64,000 nucleotides of DNA, taken from Streptomyces sp. WM6378. Lineage in GTDB: Bacteria; Actinomycetota; Actinomycetes; Streptomycetales; Streptomycetaceae. Below the pieces are notes generated by a model that was given only the letters and a program-made list of their open reading frames with translations, was not told where the DNA came from and did no database searches. The DNA lies in the NCBI RefSeq assembly GCF_001279695.1, contig NZ_LGDD01000121.1:53769-117768 (forward strand). Reading direction: 5' to 3'. Positions 53,256 through 61,467 of this stretch are shown one piece after another; the first letter of the stretch is position 1, and each line of letters begins with the position of its first letter. Position numbers and translations under genes: made by a program.

Positions 53256-53472
53256 CCAGGTCTATGGCTACCGCGACATGCACACAGCGGTCCGCGGCCA
53301 GAGCAGCACCGAAGAGATGCGCGAGGCCATGGTCGAGGCCCGCGGCCTCTTCGCCGCACTGACCACCGAACAGGCAGCCGACTCGGGCCGGCACCGCACG
53401 CGGTCCCCCGGCGACCATGCCCAAACACCCACCACACACGGCCGACACCAAGCAAAGGGAAGTGGCACGTGA
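52930..53472 (+). CDS. hypothetical stress-island protein (FVDSP-type), probably 5'-truncated
   Basis: 180 residues. RRFGPEYGRTLAHHNGNAKA, the helix with LPPEARERYVAQWANIQEQF, then VDSPHQAVAEADALLARLAE and STEEMREAMVEARGLFAALT match a helical protein found in many Streptomyces stress clusters. Homologues carry an N-terminal membrane part before KRRFGPEY. Here the GTG at 52930 has no ribosome site and lies inside the end of the preceding mini gene. Its TGA overlaps the next ATG. Confidence 0.6.
   Translation: MPYSGLKRRFGPEYGRTLAHHNGNAKAAEQELSERVRLYGSLKEQRLPPEARERYVAQWANIQEQFVDSPHQAVAEADALLARLAEDRGFPGREQFHEQLAALSVHHADQVYGYRDMHTAVRGQSSTEEMREAMVEARGLFAALTTEQAADSGRHRTRSPGDHAQTPTTHGRHQAKGSGT
52932..52974. 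repeat. 43-bp near-perfect palindrome
   Basis: The arms 52932-52952 and 52954-52974 are complementary at 20 of 21 positions around one base; the outer 14 pairs are perfect. It covers the junction between the two fused small genes. Confidence 0.8.
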
Positions 53473-53879
53473 TGCTGTACGACTCCGAACGCGCGAGGCA
53501 ACCCGCGGCCGAAGGCCCGGATCCCACCAAGCAGCACGCCCCGCGGACAACTGGACCACAACCGTCCCAGGCGCCGGGCGAACCGTTCACCGGCGCCGCG
53601 GGCTCGGAGCAGCGGTTGCTGGCGGCGGGCGAACGGGACAAGCTGGCCGTCCGCCTCCAGCGGGCCGTCAACAACTTCGTCGACAGCCCGCGGCACGCCG
53701 TGGAGGAGGCCGACGGCACCGTCGCCGAGATGGTCACCCTCCTGACGAACGCCCTCGCGGAACGGCAACGCACCCTCCGCGCGAACTGGCAGAGCCAGGA
53801 CACCCAAGCAGAGACCGAGGAACTGCGCATCGCCCTGCGGCAGTACCGCGAGACCGCAGAGCGGCTGCTGGCCATCTGA
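53472..53879 (+). CDS. hypothetical helical protein (FVDSP-type paralogue)
   Basis: 135 residues: a low-complexity N-terminal half and a helical C-terminal half with LQRAVNNFVDSPRHAVEEAD and TEELRIALRQYRETAERLLA. The FVDSP-x-x-AV-x-EAD block is the same as in the protein encoded just upstream, so the pair arose by duplication. The ATG overlaps the upstream stop (GTGATG), implying coupled translation. Confidence 0.6.
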   Translation: MLYDSERARQPAAEGPDPTKQHAPRTTGPQPSQAPGEPFTGAAGSEQRLLAAGERDKLAVRLQRAVNNFVDSPRHAVEEADGTVAEMVTLLTNALAERQRTLRANWQSQDTQAETEELRIALRQYRETAERLLAI

Positions 53880-53899
53880 GCAATCGCGACCTCTGTGGT

Positions 53900-54235
53900 T
53901 CATGGGCCTGGTACGGCGAATCGCAGAACGCGGGTCCAGGTGGAGGCGTGGTGCTCGATCTGGTGGCCGAGGTTGCCGCTGAGGATGTGGAAGAGGGGTC
54001 CGCCGTCGTTGTTGGCCGAGCCCTGGATCTGCCGCAGGTACCAGCCGCCGCACGTCTCACCGTCGAGGTGTTCTTCGGTGAAGGTCCGGACGCCTTCGGG
54101 GAAGTGCCCGCAGAAGCTGATGGGGTGCGACCAGAGGTTCCGGACAGTGTTGGCGATGGGGTTGCCGATACAGGGCGGAGGGGCCGGCCATGGCCACGAA
54201 GAGGATGCGAGCGAAGGGCAGTTGACCGCCTCCAC
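53900..54235 (-). pseudogene. fatty-acid desaturase fragment
   Basis: About 75 residues (VRNLWSHPISFCGHFPEGVR, TFTEEHLDGETCGGWYLRQI, then NNDGGPLFHILSGNLGHQIEHH) match the C-terminal part of membrane acyl-CoA/linoleoyl-CoA desaturases, including the third His box QIEHH. The membrane helices and the first two His boxes are absent, and after the QIEHH box the sequence diverges. Clearly a remnant. Confidence 0.8.
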
Positions 54236-54250
54236 GGGTTGGCTCAGTGT

Positions 54251-54754
54251 CTAGGCCGCTTCGCGGAGATCCGGGCTCGTCGCCTCGGTGGCCGAAGCCC
54301 TGGCCGACGTGTCGAGAGTGGGAAAGACCTGGAAGAGCCGGATCAGCCCGCTGGTGCCGAGGGCCCTGGCAACGGCGGGGCTCGGGGCGACAAGGCGCAG
54401 GCTGCCGCCGAAGGAGCGGGCCCGGCGGGCGGTGGCGACGATCAGCCCGAGGCCCAGGGTGTCGCAGGAGGTGACGCCCGACAGATCGAGGACCAACCGG
54501 ATTCCAGGGCCGTGGGACACCCGCAGCAGGCGCCCGCGCAGTTCTGGAACAGTGGCGAGGCCAAGGCTTCCGCTGACCACGACGACCGCCTGGTCCGCAG
54601 GAACACCGGTGGGCGCGGGCTGTCCGTCCGGAACGGACACAGGCAGCGACGGCGAGGAGTGGCCGCTCCGTACAGGCACACGTGTGCCCACCGTCTCAGG
54701 GGGCGAGCGGAGCGCGTCCGCGGGGATGGGAGAAGTTCTGGCACCTCTGGACAC
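54251..54754 (-). CDS. STAS-domain anti-sigma factor antagonist
   Basis: 167 residues: a Pro/Ser-rich N-terminus (residues 1-50) and a STAS domain (VVVVSGSLGLATVPELRGRL, LVLDLSGVTSCDTLGLGLIV, GSLRLVAPSPAVARALGTSG). The phospho-site position is Thr in CDTLGL (Ser58 of SpoIIAA), so switching by an anti-sigma kinase is possible. The start is the GTG at 54754, after GAGGAGG and 14 bases from copy C of the shared leader element. Confidence 0.85.
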   Translation of the reverse strand: MSRGARTSPIPADALRSPPETVGTRVPVRSGHSSPSLPVSVPDGQPAPTGVPADQAVVVVSGSLGLATVPELRGRLLRVSHGPGIRLVLDLSGVTSCDTLGLGLIVATARRARSFGGSLRLVAPSPAVARALGTSGLIRLFQVFPTLDTSARASATEATSPDLREAA

Positions 54755-54767
54755 CGTGCGCCTCCTC

Positions 54768-54838
54768 GGAGCGGATCCTCACGCTGCCGGGGACTGGGGC
54801 CGTGCCGACAGCCTAGTCCCGCCCCTGCGCCGCGAACA
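54768..54838 (-). repeat. shared promoter/leader element, copy C
   Basis: Minus strand: TTCGCGGC, GGACTAGGCTGTCGG (-10-like TAGGCT), GGCCCCAGTCCCCGGC and GAGGATCCG; it drives the STAS gene. Confidence 0.6.
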
Positions 54839-54901
54839 GCCCAAGCCACGTACCAGCGCTACGGCACTTGAACGTCGAAGACGCCCTGGCGACGCCTCGG
54901 C

Positions 54902-55174
54902 TCAGCCGCGCTCCTCTTCCTCGGCCTCCATGAGCCGGATTCCCTGGTGGGTCAGCATGACCATCGCGGGTATGTTGCCCGGGTCCCAGTCGACGGTGAT
55001 CAGGCCCTCACCCGCCAGGTAGGTGCAGGCAGCGGCCAGGTCCTGCTCCGGGACCCGAAGGGTGCTGCAGATCATTGCGCCGGTCACGCCGAGAAGGCGA
55101 TTGCCCTCGGTGGCTTCGTACAGGGCTCGTAGAACCTGCTCACGGTAGGTCTTCCGCTCGCGCAGTGTCGCCAT
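54902..55174 (-). CDS. small winged-helix protein
   Basis: 90 residues. TYREQVLRALYEATEGNRLL, MICSTLRVPEQDLAAACTYL and AGEGLITVDWDPGNIPAMVM read as helix-helix-helix-wing, ending LTHQGIRLMEAE, like small PadR/MarR-type wHTH proteins. The ATG at 55174 follows AGAGGA; the frame upstream is low-complexity. Targets unknown. Confidence 0.7.
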   Translation of the reverse strand: MATLRERKTYREQVLRALYEATEGNRLLGVTGAMICSTLRVPEQDLAAACTYLAGEGLITVDWDPGNIPAMVMLTHQGIRLMEAEEEERG

Positions 55175-55285
55175 GGCCGCGTCCTCTCGTGCGTGGAGTG
55201 GTTGGGTGGGCGCCGAGGCGGAAGGCCGGCGGGCGGGGCGCCTGAGGCGTCCCACTCGCTGCCCCCGGTCAGATGGCGGTCCGGG

Positions 55286-55516
55286 TCATCGGCCTGTGCC
55301 GCCGCGGCCGGCGCGGCCGGTGGTGTCGGTCGGTCGACCGGGAGCTGCCGGTGTGTGCCTGTGGTGCTTCCTGCTTCGTCGGCCGACACCCGGCAGCACG
55401 TCGCCGAAGTGGTAGGACGCGATCCGCGCATGGTGCTGGGCATTGAGCAGTTGGACGAGGCGCACTCCGATGCCGGTCATGACGATGATCGCCGCGATGA
55501 GGATGATGGTCTCCAT
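55286..55516 (-). CDS. small membrane-anchored protein
   Basis: 76 residues, GGAGGTGAGG before the ATG at 55516. One helix (METIILIAAIIVMTGIGVRL), then a His/Arg-rich basic tail (LLNAQHHARIASYHFGDVLP onwards). It begins 5 bases after the DUF5994 gene ends, so the two are cotranscribed. Confidence 0.6.
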   Translation of the reverse strand: METIILIAAIIVMTGIGVRLVQLLNAQHHARIASYHFGDVLPGVGRRSRKHHRHTPAAPGRPTDTTGRAGRGGTGR

Positions 55517-55521
55517 GTTCC

Positions 55522-56094
55522 TCACCTCCACGCGTCCGTGGGCGGAGGGCCGAACCGGCATCCCATCGGGTACCCGAAGGGGGACATGCACGCCCCGCCT
55601 TCGGTCTCCCAGGCGTCTTCCCTGCCCCGCGCTTCGACGGCACTGCCGGTCACGGCTTCGGCGGTCAGCAATGCGGCGGCGGTGAGAACGCTTCCCGGGA
55701 TCGCGGCGGCGGACATCAGCCGGGCCGCGGCGGCCGGCTCGGTCTCCGGCGGGATCACCAGAAGGTCCCAGCGGCCGACCCTGCGGGAGAGCAGGATCAT
55801 TTTGTCGGGGTCCTGCTCGGTGAACCAGCCCACGTGCACGGTGTGCCCGGCGACGGGCACCCTGTGCGGGATCACGGGCCAGTGAGTGGGGTTCACCGTG
55901 ACGCGGGTGATGCGCTCCCAGGTCCCGTCCAGGGCATCGAGGAGTGTCGGAAGTTCGGCGTCGAGGTTGCGGGAGCGGGGCCACCAGGCGCCGTCGAGCT
56001 GGCCGGCGAGCGTGGTCTTGGGTGTGAGGGACAGCCGTGCCGGAAGCGGTGGAGCAAGGACGCGGACTGCCGCGCTGTCGACGGTGGTGGTCAT
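55522..56094 (-). CDS. DUF5994 family protein
   Basis: 190 residues. RLSLTPKTTLAGQLDGAWWP, RSRNLDAELPTLLDALD, VTVNPTHWPVIPHRVPVAGH and WDLLVIPPETEPAAAARLMS are the DUF5994 blocks; a Gly/Pro tail follows. Divergent from a second DUF5994 gene at 56413. Function unknown; frequent in actinobacterial stress clusters. Confidence 0.85.
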   Translation of the reverse strand: MTTTVDSAAVRVLAPPLPARLSLTPKTTLAGQLDGAWWPRSRNLDAELPTLLDALDGTWERITRVTVNPTHWPVIPHRVPVAGHTVHVGWFTEQDPDKMILLSRRVGRWDLLVIPPETEPAAAARLMSAAAIPGSVLTAAALLTAEAVTGSAVEARGREDAWETEGGACMSPFGYPMGCRFGPPPTDAWR

Positions 56095-56412
56095 GGCGCG
56101 AACCTGCCCCCGGGCCCGTCTGCGACAGCCCGGTGCTTATGATCGCCGGAAACGACATCCGCGTGGGAGCGGGCGTACGAAATGCTCCCGGTTCCTTCAC
56201 TCTACTCCGGTCCAAGGCTCCCGAAGCGGCCGTGCGACCAGGCATTTTCCGGGAGATGGAAGGCAGTCCGGACGGGCGGTGCCGAGCCTCACGGCAGACA
56301 CCGGGAGTACCGTGAATCAAGGGCGGCATTTCACCGGCCACCATCGCGGTGCCGACGTCAGTACGGGCGAAGGACGATGTGTCGCCGCACCTCGCGGGTA
56401 GGCGAACCGATC
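56095..56412. other. divergent DUF5994 intergenic region
   Basis: 318 bases between the two divergent DUF5994 genes. No gene; the promoters for both directions must lie here, but I see no confident -35/-10 pair or palindrome. Confidence 0.4.
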
Positions 56413-56895
56413 ATGGCTGAATCCGACACCTCCACTCCTGCGAAGCTGCTTCCGGACGCCATTCACCAGGCGGTGAAACCCGGAACGGCCCTCCTCCGGC
56501 TGGAGACGACGCAGTCCCGTGAAGGACTCCTGGACGGCGCGTGGTGGCCTCGGTCCCGTGACATAGCGGCGGAGCTGCCGGCGCTGGTCAGCGCGCTGAC
56601 CGAGCACCTCGGCCCCATCACCCGCGTGGGCCTGGACGCCACCGCCTGGAACGAAATCCCGACGCGCCTGGTGATCGACGACCGGGTCGTACACCTCGAC
56701 TCCTTCCCGGTCGGTGACGACACCGTCCTCATCACCCGCGGTCACAACGACCACTTCGCGCTGCTCGTGGTCCCTCCGCACACGAGCGTCGAGGCCGCGC
56801 GCAACGCCATGGCCCGTGCGGTCCGCGCCGACAACACCACCCAGGCCGCACAACTCCTCATTGCCACCGCCCCCTCGGAGCAGCCGGCTCCCTGA
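56413..56895 (+). CDS. DUF5994 family protein
   Basis: 160 residues, a paralogue of 55522-56094: LLRLETTQSREGLLDGAWWP, RSRDIAAELPALVSALTEHL, VGLDATAWNEIPTRLVIDDR and FALLVVPPHTSVEAARNAMA. The ATG at 56413 gives the family start. Confidence 0.85.
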   Translation: MAESDTSTPAKLLPDAIHQAVKPGTALLRLETTQSREGLLDGAWWPRSRDIAAELPALVSALTEHLGPITRVGLDATAWNEIPTRLVIDDRVVHLDSFPVGDDTVLITRGHNDHFALLVVPPHTSVEAARNAMARAVRADNTTQAAQLLIATAPSEQPAP

Positions 56896-57060
56896 CACCC
56901 GCCGAGCCGCTCAAGCGGGTGGCAGGGCCGAAGGTGTCCGCGCCGGACGGCGAGCCAAGAGTGAAACCCGGCCAGATCCGGGATATGCCAGAGCCATGTT
57001 CCCTCGGAGCGAGGAGAGTGGGGAACAGGACCCCACGGTCCTCCAACCCCAGGGACTCGC

Positions 57061-57246
57061 ATGACCAACTCGCCCTCACAAGACCAGCGCAGGGCCATCG
57101 CAGACATCGTGACCGCGGTCCACGACGGCCGGCAATGGCGCGTCAGCATCCTGCTCGACCGCTTCGTCACCGAGGCCGACCTGCCCTCCCTCATGGCACT
57201 GCGCCAAGCCCTCGCCAACGACGTTGCGCGGCAGCACCCCTGCTGA
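57061..57246 (+). CDS. small hypothetical protein
   Basis: 61 residues: QDQRRAIADIVTAVHDGRQW, RVSILLDRFVTEADLPSLMA, LRQALANDVARQ. A compact helical protein of a type often found alone in Streptomyces stress clusters; no known domain. The ribosome site is weak. Confidence 0.55.
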   Translation: MTNSPSQDQRRAIADIVTAVHDGRQWRVSILLDRFVTEADLPSLMALRQALANDVARQHPC

Positions 57247-57272
57247 CCCGGGGGGCATTACCGGCTCGTGCG

Positions 57273-58103
57273 TCAGTCGTCGTGCGCCGCTCCCGTCGGC
57301 CGTTCCGGCAGGGCGAGGCCCTCCCCGACAGGCCCCGGCGCCGCGGGATCAGGGCTCGTCGCCTGCGGCCTCCAAGGGTCCGGCCAGTCCGGAATCGGGC
57401 GCCCCGCGACGACATCGCGGGCTACCTCCGCGATCCTCAGGTGACGGGACCGTGTGTAGCGGCGCAGCAGGTCGAAGACCGTGTCCATGGGGAGACCCAT
57501 GCGCGTGGCGAGGATGCCCTTGGCCTGTTCGATGACGATCCGGCTGGTCAGAGCGTGTTCCAGCTGAGCGCTCAGGGTGCGGCTCCTGGCCAGCTCCCGT
57601 TCCCTCACCAGAGCGACCGTGGCAGCGTCGGCCAGCGACTGCCCCAGGGCGAGGGCATCCGCAGAAAGCGGGATCGATGTGGTGCGCAGCAGGACGAGTG
57701 CACCCACTAACTCGTGGTGCCATCGCAGGGGCAGCGCCGCGGCCCCCGCGAACCCCAGCGCCCGTGCTCGTACGGAGTACTGCGGCCAGCGCAGCCGGGC
57801 CCGTGTCTCTTCGAGAGCGGTGTCGGGCAGGGGCTCGCCCGCACGGTGACAGTCGTGGCCGGGTCCCTCCCGCCAGTCGGCCGCATCCAGTTCCAGCCGT
57901 TCCACGCCCGGATCCGAGGCTCCCGCCCGGACGCCTTTGTGCGCGTCGGTGGCGACGAGCACTGCCCCCGCGGCGCCGGCGCCCATCAATTCAACGCTGC
58001 GGTGCGCGAGCGTGGTCAGGAAGTCCGCGGTGTCGAAGGCATCGCCCCGGGACTGGGCGAGCATCACGAAAGTGTCGGCCAGTCGCTGGTCCGGCGTGGG
58101 CAT
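57273..58103 (-). CDS. GAF-ANTAR regulator
   Basis: 276 residues. N-terminal GAF (FLTTLAHRSVELMGAGAAGA, LGFAGAAALPLRWHHELVGA, LVLLRTTSIPLSADALALGQ) then ANTAR near residues 185-245 (ALTSRIVIEQAKGILATRMG, MDTVFDLLRRYTRSRHLRIA). GAF senses a small ligand and ANTAR binds RNA leader hairpins. The last gene of the leftward cheB-cheR-GAF-ANTAR operon, 11 bases after the preceding stop. GAGGGGAAG precedes the ATG at 58103. Confidence 0.87.
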   Translation of the reverse strand: MPTPDQRLADTFVMLAQSRGDAFDTADFLTTLAHRSVELMGAGAAGAVLVATDAHKGVRAGASDPGVERLELDAADWREGPGHDCHRAGEPLPDTALEETRARLRWPQYSVRARALGFAGAAALPLRWHHELVGALVLLRTTSIPLSADALALGQSLADAATVALVRERELARSRTLSAQLEHALTSRIVIEQAKGILATRMGLPMDTVFDLLRRYTRSRHLRIAEVARDVVAGRPIPDWPDPWRPQATSPDPAAPGPVGEGLALPERPTGAAHDD

Positions 58104-58114
58104 CGAGCTTCCCC

Positions 58115-58978
58115 TCAGTAGTGGAGCTTCAGATCTCCGGACACGATGCGGCGCGCCACCGACTCCGGGGGCTCTCCCCAGCTGAAGGCCCGCGCCTTGA
58201 TGAGCGACAGCGCATTGCCGAGCGAGCAGTGGATCTGCTCGGAGAGCACTCCGGCAGCTTGGTGCACCACCGCCCGGTGGTCCGTTTCGCCGTACAGGCC
58301 GGGGTCGGCGTCCGGGCCGAGGAGCATGCTCTCGGCCAGGGCATCGGCCACCTTGCCGAAGACGCCGGACTCGGCGAGGCCGGGCCGGGGATCGAAGACC
58401 GTGAGCGCCCCGACGCAACCGGCCTGCGACTTCAGCGGCAGTGCGACCACCGAGGCAAGTCCCAGCTCGGCGAGCCGCGCGCCGTAGCCGGGCCAGCGCT
58501 CCTCCATCGCGGGTCCCGAAGCACACACCGTCCGACGGCTCTGGGCAGCGTCCCGGGCCGGGCCCATGCTGAGTACGAACTCCAAGTCCTGTGCGTTTCG
58601 CGCGAGTTGGTCGGACGCGGCCAACGCGAGCTGGGCCATGTCGGCCCCGACCAGAGTGAGAGCGGCGCTGGAAGTGCCGCAGGTCTCCGCAACGGCTGTC
58701 ATGAACAGATGCCGGGCGCCCCTACCCGCCGACCGGTCCGCCAATCCATAGGCGTACTTCTTCTGGAGCTGCGCCGCGATGAGATGACGCTCGGCGACCC
58801 TGCGGTGCATCGCCGCCATGGTCACATGGAACTCGCGTCCCGTCTCCCCCGCCAGCCGCTCGTGGCGCTCGGCGGACGCCCTCTGGCACGCCGCACGTTC
58901 GGCAGCGAGAGCGGCCCGCCGCAGCGCGATGCCGATCTGCCCGTCTGCCGGGTGTGAACTCCCGCCCTGTGCGGTCAT
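58115..58978 (-). CDS. GAF-ANTAR regulator
   Basis: 287 residues. An N-terminal helical part with ERHERLAGETGREFHVTMAA, a GAF domain (ARHLFMTAVAETCGTSSAAL, LGLASVVALPLKSQAGCVGA, LTVFDPRPGL) and ANTAR (RAVVHQAAGVLSEQIHCSLG, NALSLIKARAFSWGEPPESV). Paralogue of the gene downstream; both follow the CheR-PAS gene on one transcript (24-base gap). Confidence 0.87.
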   Translation of the reverse strand: MTAQGGSSHPADGQIGIALRRAALAAERAACQRASAERHERLAGETGREFHVTMAAMHRRVAERHLIAAQLQKKYAYGLADRSAGRGARHLFMTAVAETCGTSSAALTLVGADMAQLALAASDQLARNAQDLEFVLSMGPARDAAQSRRTVCASGPAMEERWPGYGARLAELGLASVVALPLKSQAGCVGALTVFDPRPGLAESGVFGKVADALAESMLLGPDADPGLYGETDHRAVVHQAAGVLSEQIHCSLGNALSLIKARAFSWGEPPESVARRIVSGDLKLHY

Positions 58979-59002
58979 GTTCTCAGCGTACGGCTTCCGG
59001 CG

Positions 59003-60871
59003 TCAGCCGCCGGCCTCATTCCCGATGTCTTCCATCAGGAGTACGACGCCTCCGTTGTGGCCGTCGAACGGGGAGCAGACCACGGCGCAGTTGATGGTTC
59101 TGCCGATGCGGTTGACGGCGGGAACGTTCACCGGCCCCGCGCGTTTGCCCGATGCGATGCACTGCTGGATGACGTCTCGCAGTTCAGTGGTGGGCAGGCC
59201 GAAGTCCAGCGCGAAGAAGTGCACGTCGTGCACCTCGTCCGCGCGCAGCCCCCAGAGGTCGACCGCCCCCCGGTTCCAGCTCTTCACCTTCATGTCCGCG
59301 GACAGCACCACCACGCCTGCCGCGATGCTGCCGACCACGCCCTCCAGGAACGCCCTCGCCTCGTCGAGATCCTCGGTACGCAGCCGCATCTCGTCGTTCA
59401 TGGTCTCAAGCTCTTCATTGCCAGACTGGAGTTCTTCGTTGGTGGTCTCCAACTCCTCATTGGTCGACTGGAGTTCCTCGTTGGTGGTCTCCAACTCCTC
59501 GATGCTCGACTGGAGTTCCTCGTTGGTGGTCTCCAACTCCTCATTGGTCGACTGGAGTTCCTCGTACGCCGTCTCAAGTTCCTCGCGGACGCGCTTGACC
59601 TCGGCCTTCAGCTGGGTGGCCAGCGTGACATCGGTGAACGTGACGTTGATGGCGACCGGCAGGCCGGGGCCGTTGGGGATCGGCTGGATGAGGATGTCGA
59701 AGTACTGGACCTCGTCACCCATGCGCCGTTCGGCGCCGTGGACCCGCAACGTCCGGCGCTCGTGCGTGGCCTGGTCGATCAAGGAACGGAGCTCGGTGGG
59801 CCGGTAGGAGAGTTCCAGGTCCTGGAAGGGACGGCCCACGTCGTTGGCCGTGAGGCCGAAGTGGGACCGCGCCTGACTGTTGATCATCACGACGATTCCC
59901 TCCGCGTCCAGGGCCACGGCGGCACCGGGAGTCGCGTCGAGGATCAGGTCGCGCAGTTGCCGGACGCGGGTCGCCGTCTGCATCTCCATGCCCATGCCGG
60001 CTCTGATCTTCACCGGCGCCGCAGTGTACGGCGGAGTGCTCTCGCCGGGGCGCCGCCGGAAGATCCGCTGGCGGATGCTGATCGCCTCGAACCGGTCGCC
60101 GTCGTTCAGCAGCATCTCGGCCTTGCCGAGGAAGAGGAAGCCGCTCTCGCGCAGCGCGAAGTGGAAGCGGTCGATGATCTGGCTCTGCGCCTCCACGTTG
60201 AAGTACATCAGCGTGTTGCGGCACACGAGCAGGTCGAGCCGGGAGATCGGGGCGTCGCGGGTGATGTCGTGCCGACCGAAGATCACCCGTCGCCGCAGAT
60301 CGGGACGGAAGAGGTACTGGGTACCGCTCGGCTCGAAGTACTTGTCGCGCAGCTCCGTGGAGAGCGATTCCAGGGACTTGGCCGGGTACAGCCCCGCGCG
60401 AGCCTGGCGCAGCGCCTCCTCGTCGACGTCCGTGGCGTAGATCTTGACGCGATTCAGGCTTTCGTCGAGACCGAGTGCCTCCGCGAACATGATCGCAAGC
60501 GAGTACGCCTCCTCTCCGCTGGAACACCCGGCGCTCCACACCCGGATCTCGTCCTCGGGGGCAACGTTGGTGATCACCTCCGGCACGACCTCGCGCTGGA
60601 GCAGAGCCCACGCCTCCGAGTCCCGGAAGACCGAAGTGACGTTGATCAGAATGGTGTTGAACAGGGTGCGGAACTCGTCGGCGTCCGTCTCCAGGAGGTC
60701 CTGGTAGTCCGCGTAGTCGTGGACACCGGCATCCCCCATCCGCTTGCGGATCCGACGGCCGAGCGTGGAGCGCTTGTAACCGGTGAAGTCGAAACCGCGG
60801 GCGTCGCGAATGAAGCGGAGCAGGTCCTCCAGGCCTTGATCTGTCTCGGTCGCGGCTGACTCGTTCATCAC
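59003..60871 (-). CDS. CheR-type methyltransferase with coiled coil and two PAS domains
   Basis: 622 residues. CheR N-terminal helices (FIRDARGFDFTGYKRSTLGR), the SAM-binding domain (VWSAGCSSGEEAYSLAIMFA near residue 115, LLVCRNTLMYF near 225), a PAS domain near 310-430, a coiled coil near 435-500 built from repeated EELQSTNEELETTN units, and a second PAS near 510-615. It corresponds to CheB-CheR-PAS hybrid proteins without the CheB part, which is the separate gene upstream. Streptomyces do not swim, so methylation of a chemoreceptor is unlikely; a signalling role with the CheB-like protein and ANTAR partners is inferred. Confidence 0.9.
   Translation of the reverse strand: MMNESAATETDQGLEDLLRFIRDARGFDFTGYKRSTLGRRIRKRMGDAGVHDYADYQDLLETDADEFRTLFNTILINVTSVFRDSEAWALLQREVVPEVITNVAPEDEIRVWSAGCSSGEEAYSLAIMFAEALGLDESLNRVKIYATDVDEEALRQARAGLYPAKSLESLSTELRDKYFEPSGTQYLFRPDLRRRVIFGRHDITRDAPISRLDLLVCRNTLMYFNVEAQSQIIDRFHFALRESGFLFLGKAEMLLNDGDRFEAISIRQRIFRRRPGESTPPYTAAPVKIRAGMGMEMQTATRVRQLRDLILDATPGAAVALDAEGIVVMINSQARSHFGLTANDVGRPFQDLELSYRPTELRSLIDQATHERRTLRVHGAERRMGDEVQYFDILIQPIPNGPGLPVAINVTFTDVTLATQLKAEVKRVREELETAYEELQSTNEELETTNEELQSSIEELETTNEELQSTNEELETTNEELQSGNEELETMNDEMRLRTEDLDEARAFLEGVVGSIAAGVVVLSADMKVKSWNRGAVDLWGLRADEVHDVHFFALDFGLPTTELRDVIQQCIASGKRAGPVNVPAVNRIGRTINCAVVCSPFDGHNGGVVLLMEDIGNEAGG
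59424..59595. repeat. 42-bp direct repeats in the coiled-coil coding region
   Basis: About four near-identical 42-bp units encode two 7-residue heptads each (EELQSTN and EELETTN). DNA identity is higher than the protein needs, indicating recent expansion or homogenisation. Confidence 0.8.
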
Positions 60872-61467
60872 TGCCTCTTGGTCTCGACAAGTCCACGGAT
60901 GATCGCGGCGATCTCCTCAAGGGGCAGCACGAAGTCAACGGCCCCCGTCCCCACCGCCGACTCGGGCATCCCCTTGAATTCCGCGGTCGCGGGATCCTGG
61001 GCGATCACCGTGCCGCCCCTCGACTTCACCGCGTCCACCCCCATCGCGCCGTCACTGCCGGTGCCGGTCAGCACACAGGCGATGGCTCGCGGACCATAGG
61101 CGCCGGCCACCGATTCGAAAAGGAGGTCGGCGGAGGGACGCAGGAAGTGCACGAGTTCACTCTGGGACAACGACAGGGTGCCTTCCGGCCCGACGAGGAG
61201 GTGGCGGTCGGGCGGAGCCACATAGACGACCCCCGGCTCCGCGTGCTCCCCGTCCTCGGCCAGCTTGACGGGCAGGGACATCCGGCGGGCCAGCACCTCG
61301 GCGATGACGGTCCTGTGCCGCGGATCTAGGTGCTGGACGATGAGCACGGGTACGGGAAAATCGGCTCCGAGAGCGCCCAGAAGTACACCGAGACCATGGA
61401 TACCCCCGGCCGAGGACGCGACAGCAACGATGTCGTACCGCTCCTCCGAGTGCTGTTCTGCTGCCAC
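60868..61467 (-). CDS. CheB-type methylesterase (stand-alone)
   Basis: 199 residues, CheB catalytic domain without receiver. The Ser in VAVASSAGGIHGLGVLLG, the His in LIVQHLDPRHRTV and the Asp in LTGTGSDGAMGVDAVKSRGG form the triad. The GTG at 61467 is the start; its stop overlaps the CheR-PAS ATG (ATGA). With no receiver domain it is not controlled by CheA phosphorylation in the usual way. Confidence 0.9.
   Translation of the reverse strand: MAAEQHSEERYDIVAVASSAGGIHGLGVLLGALGADFPVPVLIVQHLDPRHRTVIAEVLARRMSLPVKLAEDGEHAEPGVVYVAPPDRHLLVGPEGTLSLSQSELVHFLRPSADLLFESVAGAYGPRAIACVLTGTGSDGAMGVDAVKSRGGTVIAQDPATAEFKGMPESAVGTGAVDFVLPLEEIAAIIRGLVETKRQ

Noticed and set aside
59424..59595. CRISPR-like array
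   Set aside because: The 42-bp units are contiguous without spacers, keep the reading frame and encode heptads of a coiled coil.
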